Source of the DNA: Gymnogyps californianus
Lineage: Eukaryota; Chordata; Aves; Accipitriformes; Cathartidae
NCBI RefSeq assembly: GCF_018139145.2
Contig: NC_059481.1
Coordinates: 14,868,368-14,932,367 of the forward strand
DNA: 64,000 nucleotides
Reading direction: 5' to 3'
Part shown: piece by piece, positions 53,201-62,200 of the stretch
Layout of the letters: the number at the start of each line of letters is the position of its first letter
Numbering within the stretch: position 1 is the first letter of the stretch
Made by a program: the position numbers and the translations under genes
The notes under the pieces: model-generated
Told to the model about the DNA's origin: nothing
Seen by the model: the letters and a program-made list of their open reading frames with translations, nothing else
The model's database searches: none

Positions 53201-56200
53201 GGCCAGGGAAGGAGCAAAGATCGTGGAAGTCCTGCCTCAGCTGTCCCGGTATTATGAAATAGGAGAGCTTCAGCTAAGGAAAGAGTGATGACAGCAGCAT
53301 GGGGTAAATCAACTATTCCTCTTCTAAAGCAAGTGGACACTAGGGTGGAATACTATCACTCCGAGGCACGACTCCTCCCTCTCCCTCTGACTCCCTAATC
53401 TGTTGCTACAACTCGTCACATAATAATAAAATATTTTAGTGCATTGTATTAACTTCATCGAGACAACACAACATTCAAATTAGGCTAAAGGAAAAGCTAG
53501 TTCTCCACAGGGCAGATGTTAAGGTTAATACTGCACCCTCCCAGCATCTGTGGAGTTCCCATCGAAGCAGTGAAGCACCTGAGATTTACAGAGGGTTGCA
53601 AGCAGGGCCAGTGCCAAAAGGCTCCAAGAGGCACGCTCGGACCGCTTTATTGGCAATGTGTTAACCAAAGAAGTTGGTCAGGTATTTGTGAAACACTAGT
53701 AGTTTTTAAAGGCGGAAAGAAATCACTAACTCCATATATTTCATCATATTTAACAAAACAGAGCAGGTTGAATAAATATTGAACATTAAAAAAACCCACC
53801 ACCCTTGAAACCCAGCAACTGAAAATGATCCAGTCAAACATCTGTGATAACAGACCTAAGTACGCGGCAGTTTCCAAGTGACAAACTCAAGGTGAAGACT
53901 GAAGAGAAATAACAACCACAAAACCCACTTGCACATGCATGCCCGAACACCTGAAAATTCAGCCTAAAAGCATTCCCTAATGCTAATCAGATGTAATAAG
54001 TCTGTCTCAGAGTACTAGGCTAAAGTTGCTTCCTTATTTTGGTAAAAACATGTACTGACCTCTTTAAACCACCATTATAATTACCAAAGTAATTTAAAAA
54101 TATGCAACTTATTATCACTAGCTTTCCTTCCAGTACTATCCACCTAAACAGAGTGTCTCAGCAGCAGGGAGACCACTGGGTCACTGTGTTTGTGTAGGAG
54201 TTGCTTTATGAACTGTTTTACACATAGCTGCCTTTTCCCAACATTTGGGATTTTTTTTTTCCCCCCAGAAACAGCCCTAGAGACCAAAGCAAAACAAAAT
54301 TCTCTTGGAATAAGTTAGAGAGATTAAATGTACCATACATTTAAAATATGATCATCTGAAAATACCTATTTTTTGAGAGCAGACTGGGTTTCTCTTATTT
54401 CTGTGGTATTGTCTAGTATGTCAAAGCGCAGGAATGGCCCTCTAAGGCCTTGAAGTCCTCTTTCTCACATAAACAACACAAAAAGCCAAATTCCACCCTC
54501 TGCGTTACCCCTGTAAGATCATGAGACCACAGTCACTGGTCACACAGCCACAACTGAATGAAGGATTTGTTTCATTTACTTCAACTGAAAAACAGGGCGA
54601 TCCACTTGCAAAGGAAACATTAAGTCCCCTATGTGCAATTTAATGCACAGAATATTTAAAACTTTCCTTGTCTTCCTTCTGGAGAGCCCAGCACACTCAC
54701 AGACTTGGACAGCTCTCACTCACCCACTAAGTTTTTCTATTTTGTCACATGGAGTTGGCAAACCGTGCTTGATCAAACTAAATGACGACAGAAGAGAAGC
54801 TGAAGACACGGAGGCTTTGGGCATCCCTTCTAAACACACGCTAGTGGGATAGCCAAGATGTAGATGCCATACAGACACAGCTTCCTTCTTCCCTGCTCCT
54901 AAGCATCTACTGCACTAATTCATTTACTTGCAAACAGAATGGGGATGGAGGAAGCAGAACATTCATTTCCTCCATCCTACACGTAAAAAACCCGCCAGCT
55001 GAACAGACTAAAGCTGAAAACCCACAAATTCCTATGCTTGGCACTGCCCAAGTACAAAGGCCATCTCTGGCTGGCACTGTGACCTTCCTGCTATGAGAAC
55101 AAACAGTCCACAAAAATGTGGGCAGATTTTTTTCTTTGGAACAATGGCACGGCAACAGGCTGGTGTGTATGGAAAGTCTTACATCTGAAACATCCTCTTC
55201 ACTCTCCACAATGCCAGTGGGACCACATAACTTTGCTGAAAAACAGGTATCACATGGTGATTTGGTAGTTGTCAGCAACGAGCCAAATCTCTTCCAAGAC
55301 TTCACACTTAAAATAGGAAAAGATGCCTTGCCAAAATTGGCTTTTTCTACAGTAAAACCAGACAGAAACCTGAAATACTCTGTTCACATGAATCACTCAT
55401 ACATATTCTATACATGGCAGTATGTTTCAAGAGTTGTCCCCTCTTTTTCAGGACCACCTCAGTGCTGAAGCTTCTATTTTCAAAAATCTCTGTTCCCTTC
55501 CATTGCAGGTGCAATAACCCTGGCACAGCTGACTCCAGCCTCCACCCTTTTAAGGAATAAAGTGGGGAGGTGTGGGTATGAGTGTGGGGGGGTGGAAAAT
55601 CCCATAAAATATTAAGAGTCAAGTTTCAGACAGTCGAGCAGAGCCATAAAAGATTTCAGGACATCTCATATCATGTATATGGAAACTTTCTCTCCGCCCC
55701 ATCCTGCCTGCTTTGTTGTGTGGTGTTTACTGGATGCCTGCTCGTCTTCATCCTACAGGTTGTTACGTTTCTTGGACATTCAGTGAAAACAGCTGATGAT
55801 GAACCACTGTTTTATCCTGAGATAAAAAGCACAAGTAGCTATTAACTCTCTCTATAAACAAAAAATTACACAACTCATTCCCTGCCTGCCTAGAGGCTAA
55901 CAGTCTTACTAGGTCAGTCATCCTGCACTAAGATGTTAAAATCTAAAATACTGAGATCTGGTTTTAATTCTCTGTACTCTGACTTCCTAAGCTGCTGGGC
56001 TGGGCACATTTCAGAGACAGATGGTTCTTTAGGGTTCATGTACTTAAAAGAGTTCACAGACGGAAGTAAAAAAAATAAAGAAATCAAGTGCTGTCAGTTG
56101 CAACAGCCCTTTACATGCAGAGTACCTTTCCGATGCATAAACCTCTGATAAATGTGCTCTTCAGAACCAAAGGCTAGAGAACAAAGTCCCAAAGGAGCTT

Positions 56201-59200
56201 TACTGCAGCTCCTTATTTTGTCAACTGTCTCAGCAAGGACACACTTCTCTGAACAAAAAGGATTTTTTTTTTTGCCCCCCCCCCCCTCCCCGGACAGTTA
56301 AGAGCTCTGGGTAGAAAAGCATCCATCTTTGGCAAGTATCTTAATTACTACGAAAGACACAGGGAAGACAGAGCATCTGACAATGTATTTCTGATATAAA
56401 ATTTTTGGCACCAATACCTAAAATAGACCTTTTTACCCTTTTTTTTTTTTTTTTTAAATAAATAGGCTGATCCAATTTTCAACTGGATGAGGAGAAGCTC
56501 CCTGGTTTGCTAATATAGCGCAGAAGTCATCCCATTAATTAAATGTTTTGATAATATATTACTTTTTCATTAGATGTGAATTTTACTGTTACTGATGATG
56601 ACATTTAAGGCATATCAGAATTGTATTTACCAGGACTGAGTTCCTGGTCATGCCTCAACTTAGTCTTTGAATGTCTTCAGAGAATTTTGCACATGAAGCC
56701 AAATAGGAGTCTCATCCAGCTCTTCTCTGTATCAGTTGGAGTCTCTCCTAAATCATTAATTCAAGTCAGAGTTCAAAACAGTGATCAGGAATAAGAACAC
56801 ATTTGCATTCTCTGGCTGGCTGTGTGTATGAGAAGAATTCCCTTTCTTCTAAGAAAGATCATGCAGAAATCAGAGTTGGAAAATAGACATGGAAGTATAA
56901 GACAGCTCACAGTGCAAAAACTCCTGCACTGATTTTCAGGAAGAGTATCTGTTGTAGAGAGAAGTTACTCCTAATCTTCTCTTTCACATAGTTATTTACC
57001 GTTTGTTGAGCATTTCCCACCTGTTCACTGCTGTGGAAAGCTTTCCTTTGCTTCTCCACTGGTCTCTGGCACTGCCCTCTTTTGAGTTTAACACTATTTT
57101 TCTCATTTTTACAGACAATTGACTTTATCTACAGCATCCGGATTTTGTGGCTGTGTCTACAAACTCTGCTTGGTAACAGAAAGCTTTGCAGTTGGACAGA
57201 AAACGGCATATGCTGAAACCATCATTGCAAGACAACATATTATTTGAAGGTTCCGTGAGACAGTTTCCCCAATCCAAATCTCTGCCTGTGTAACATGGAG
57301 TGATGTTTCCATAATATTCATGAATCACAGTCAATTGACACACAATGGTCTTTTCTTCTACAAAGGTACCTATCAGCTCAACTTTTGCTGTGGTCAGTCA
57401 CCATTTCCATCATAAAGTTCTACTTTTTTTGTACTTATAAAATACGGCAATAAAATATCATGCCAAGATTAAACTTGGCATACAAGTTCTGTCCAGGAGT
57501 AACCTCAATTAATCTTTTTCAGCTAGCAAGTAAATTGACTTAGTCATTTTTAAATCACTTGAAAATGAAAGCTGTGGAGGTTCTGGTTCTCATCATTTTC
57601 TTGCAGTCACAGGTCCGCAGTTTCAGCACCCCTTAACTACTCAGCTAAAACAGTTTGCAAGGACTCCTCCTGATCCTGAATGTCCCGAGGAGGCTTTGTG
57701 CCATGGATGGGATTACATATGCTGCTCCCTGTCTCTCCTTAGCTATAGAAAGTGAGGCTGAAGGAAGATGTTATAGCTGGATTACGATGTGCTGTGCTGC
57801 TTGGAGCTCAGAATTGAACATAATAAACTTGGGTGTTTCCCATTTGCACTGGAGATGCTGGCTGCAGGAACAGGGACCTCACAGCCTTGACAAGCATATC
57901 TCAGACACATCATGGAATCACTTGGAGTATTTCCAGGCAACCATACACAGGTATCTATATTCCTCATTCTACTCTTTCATGAACTGCTTATGGAGAATTA
58001 GACTGGTAGAAATCAGCCTGGCAAAGTGTTCTGCAACACTATATTTTAACAGACGGACAGTCTACTACAATACTTGCTGAGTCATTTTTTGGAGAGTAAA
58101 TGTAGCAGAGGTATTCTTCAAAAGCTGTTTTTCTTTGCACTTAAATCTAAGTTCTGTCTGTTCTCTGCGCCATCAGAGATTTGTTGTCTGCAGCTGTTTA
58201 GAGGCTCTCGCTTGCATTAGGATTCCTCCGTGCTGTGTGTTAGTCAGCCCTTCACAACTTCCAACTCTGAACCTGCATCTGAACTCAACATCCATCAAGT
58301 TTCATCAGTGCATCCTAAGGGCAAAGAGGTCTTTGCTAATGGATCCTACTGTGGGATCTGATCTTCATCCATATTTGAAGTGATTTGTTTTCCTATCTGC
58401 AGATTTCCAAGAAGAAAGACGGAAAATAAATTATTACTCTGCATATCTGCCCCATTCTGATTAATCATGCCCATGACGCATGTAAAGACTTCTTGGGAGC
58501 ACTATTTGTTGCTATCATCAAGTCTCGGCTGCTGTCTTTTCTAGAGCATTTCAAACCATACATATACTTCACAGTTCAGCTTTCCTATTGCTACAATGTG
58601 TTAGCAATTAATGTACAATAAACAACCAGACAATTGTTCCATTTCCAGGGAATAAAATCTCCAAGGATATAAAATGGAATAGAAACTATCCATCCTTCCC
58701 CATATCCTGAGAGTTAAAAATAGAGCAAGCAGTTAAATCCCCAAACACACTACGTGGTTTAGGCCATAGTTAAACAGCCACTTCAATTTGGCATATGCTT
58801 TTACTGCTCCTCAAGTCCTGTCCTCTCCTTACCCTTAACTATTCACTCCCTGCTTCTCTTTGGTATTAGCACAAAGAGTTCAAGCAACCCTATAATAAAG
58901 CGGGCCAAAGAGCTGTCTCTACCAAAAACAAGGGGTTTTGGCTTAACTTCGCTTTCGGCTGGGTCAGCCCCCTTGACGTGACTCATTGTAGTACCACATA
59001 AATGCCAAAGGAGGAGAGGGTGAGATGAGGTGAGGATTGCAGAAGCTGGTGTGACTGCCAAAGAAACGCTCATGCAACCACAGCCCCAGTCCCAGTCTTA
59101 TTCCTGGGGGCAGAAGTGTGAGAGGGAGCCTGCTTTCTCCACCGGCTTGTTCTCTGTCACTCCCCTTTGGCAGTGGCAGCCTCCCAAGTTCTCGGGGTCT

Positions 59201-62200
59201 GGAGCAGCTCGTCTGGGTAGCAGGATTGCCAGGAGGTGCTGGGAAAACCCCAGCAATGTAGCACTAATGATCAGCGCTTGTAACAGGACAAACAAATATA
59301 ACCAAAGGACATTGCTCTGATCTGATGCAAGTCAAGTGAAGTTTCTCCTTTGTCAAGATGCTGTCGTTGCTTCCCCAGTTCAAGGGCTGAAGGAGAAGGT
59401 TATAGGGTTGAGAAAATGGACCCTGAGAAGATGAGGAAGAGAGCAACATTAAAAATCATAACATATCATTACACTTTCACCTGCAAATCTCTTCTTTTCA
59501 CTAAGCAGATCCTGTGCTCAACAGCCAGAGGTCACTAAAAGATGAGGATTTTCCTGCTGCCTGCAGTGAACTTCACTTTGAGCAGGAAAAATGTCAAATG
59601 CAGCTGGCTGGCTTGCGGTTTGCATCTCTTTCAAGCTCTGCATTGCCCTTTGTTCTGCATAAAACATAACTTTGGAAAGCCAAGAGAGACTTGGGGGCTA
59701 CCCAAATGGTTTGATTTGACTCAAAGGAAGTGCATTTGCCTACTTGACTTCTTTTAAAACGTCACTAAGGCACTCATTATTTCTGTTCACTGCAATATTT
59801 TGTTTTATTCCTACCTGTTACAAAGCTGCTACTCTCAATATGGCTTGTGTTACATGAAGGAAAGTGTAACTGGTTGAACAGACTCTAGAAACACCTTGCT
59901 CCCAGAAAGGTATCTCAAAGGAACGAGAGTGATGCTGCTGAAGTCCTGCTGCATGCTGTTTATAAGCAAATTGATGCTGGACTGACAGTCCTTATAGAAG
60001 ACTGCTTCTCTTATTTAATGGTACCTTACAGGGTCAATGAAATGCAAATTTAATATAACAAATCTAGAGCTTTCTGTCTATCTATATGCTCCACAGACTG
60101 ACAAAACTACTAGTATACTAACTAAATGTACTTCACCAGTCACATCTTTAGAACAAAACTACTGAAAAAGCAGGACTATATTATGATGTCACTTGCTTTA
60201 CACTAATTTTATTAAAAAGCTAGAAAAATGCAGCAGACACCTTAAAAATCTGTTCTATGATGATCTTATGAGAGATGATGTACATACAACTCCATGTCTA
60301 TGCTTGATTCAGAAGCAGACTGATGATTGTGTTTACGGCTTGCGAGACGTTCAGCTGGCCAAAAAATTGCACTGTACATGTAACCACAATAACTTTGTAA
60401 AGGAAAACTCACACAATGTGCCCCATATAGTTAGGGCCAATTACGCACTGTTTCTACTTGCACTTGCTTGGAACAGTTGTAACTATACACACTCTCCAGT
60501 CCCTAAAAAGCACCTTTCTACATCCAGCCTGCCTCTGCAGCTTCAGGAGTGTAGCTAAGCAGGCTACCATGGCTCTGAACAGGCTGATGCTTTCCGCGCA
60601 CTGGGAAAATGTGCAGCTGTCCATGTACAGAAGATTTACGGGCCTTCTGTGTCAATCTGACAACTCCAAAAGACTCAGGCAGGGAAAAGATTTAGCCCTA
60701 TAAATACTATTATTTGAACTTCTCTTTCCACTGGCTACAGATTAATTCAGTGTAAAAGAAAAGCACATAGTTAAAACTGGAAAAAATACAGAGTTGGGTT
60801 TTCAGAAGTGCTCTGAATTTGTCTAGACCTGCTCTAGTTTGAGCAGGTTAAGCCCCATAACGGAGCACTTTTGGAAGTCAAAACGTGAATGTTCACTGAG
60901 GCTCTGGAGTAATTGCTTCTTGGAGCAAGATGGTACGTACGTTAAAATGTATTACATGCTACATAATAAAAACAGAGGTTGTGCTCTTTTGCAAGTCTCG
61001 TGGTATGAAACTCAGCTGTTTTGCTCTGCACAGGTTCCCCTGTTCACCTGGTTTCGATCCATCTGGATTTTCACCACAGAACTTTGCTTTGAGTTTCCAA
61101 TTTGAAGACACGAAAGCTCTGCCAAAACCACATCACATTCAAACCACAGGAAATCATGAATTTGGCACTGTTTTGACATGGAAGCTGTAAACAGTGTGCA
61201 GATTCACTCAAAACTGGATCGCTGTCCTTTGAGTTATGAAACACAAAAAAACTTCCAGCAAACCAGGTCAGAATTCTGAATTACTAAAGCAAGGAGAAAT
61301 TATGTGACTTTTCCATGGATCGGGATTTTGTTATAAATACCTTCCCCTAGCTTTTTTCCTTTAGCTATAAACATACTATGTGGAAGAATAAAGAGAGAAG
61401 TTGGGTTTCCTCCTTTCCAAGTTTGAGTTAAAACAGGATTTAGCTCATTCTCATAGCTCTAGCATACAGGTATCCTATTAAAGACAAGGGTAGTTCCCTA
61501 TTGGCAGTCTTAGGCATGAATAACTGTAAAAGCCAGAGTTATACTGAAGATATGAATATGGTTTAGTTCTACATGCAAAATGATAGGTAGTCAACTTACA
61601 GCTAACTTACACCCCTGCTACAGGAGCAAGCCTCCCATTTAAAATCCACTAGATTTTCAGCTGCCAAACACTGGATTTTTTCCCCAGGATTCCCGTTAGC
61701 AAACCGCAAGGAACTTTTATGAAAATGGAAAAGTCTAAAGTATGCTTTTTGCCTTCAAAATAAACACTGCCCTAAAGAAACACATATTTGTAAAGAAGTC
61801 ACAAGTTCATTGAGGATGAAAGGAAAACAATCTAGATTTCCAGACCAAGCCTGAAAACAATCCAGATTCCAAACTTACCCAAGCCAGAAGTTTGAATGCA
61901 GAGCTACGTGAAGGTGGTTTGACTGAAGACAAACAAATACAAAGCAAAATGTAGTCATGCAAAACAAGATTTATATTACTACCCTGCCTGCAAGAAAATG
62001 CAGTTTAATCTTGCTGAATTTCATTTTTACCAGATTTTTAAACCAGGCATTTTGAATGCCAGGAAAACTCTGCAGGGATCCATAACACACAGAACCATAC
62101 ATCAGACATATCTGACCTGTCATAGAGTTTTCGGATGTACATAGTTGCTCTCGCAGCTTTTCCACATCGTCTGGATGAACCTGTTCGTACAAAGTGCTGC

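Larger units (their letters stand above)
41622..62116 (-). other. ARNT2: ARNT2 intron, 20,495 bp
   Basis: This is the largest intron in the window and splits PAS-A. It contains a 5'-truncated CR1 (48764-49347), MIR-like remnants (50668-50780 and about 52010-52055), a T/C tract (56266-56292) and a T17 run (56439-56455). The many short open frames in it, up to 141 codons at 57655-58080, match no known protein. No nested gene or RNA gene was found. Confidence 0.85.

Noticed and set aside
57655..58080. 141-codon plus-strand open frame in the large intron
   Set aside because: No similarity recognised, antisense to the gene, no promoter or splice context.
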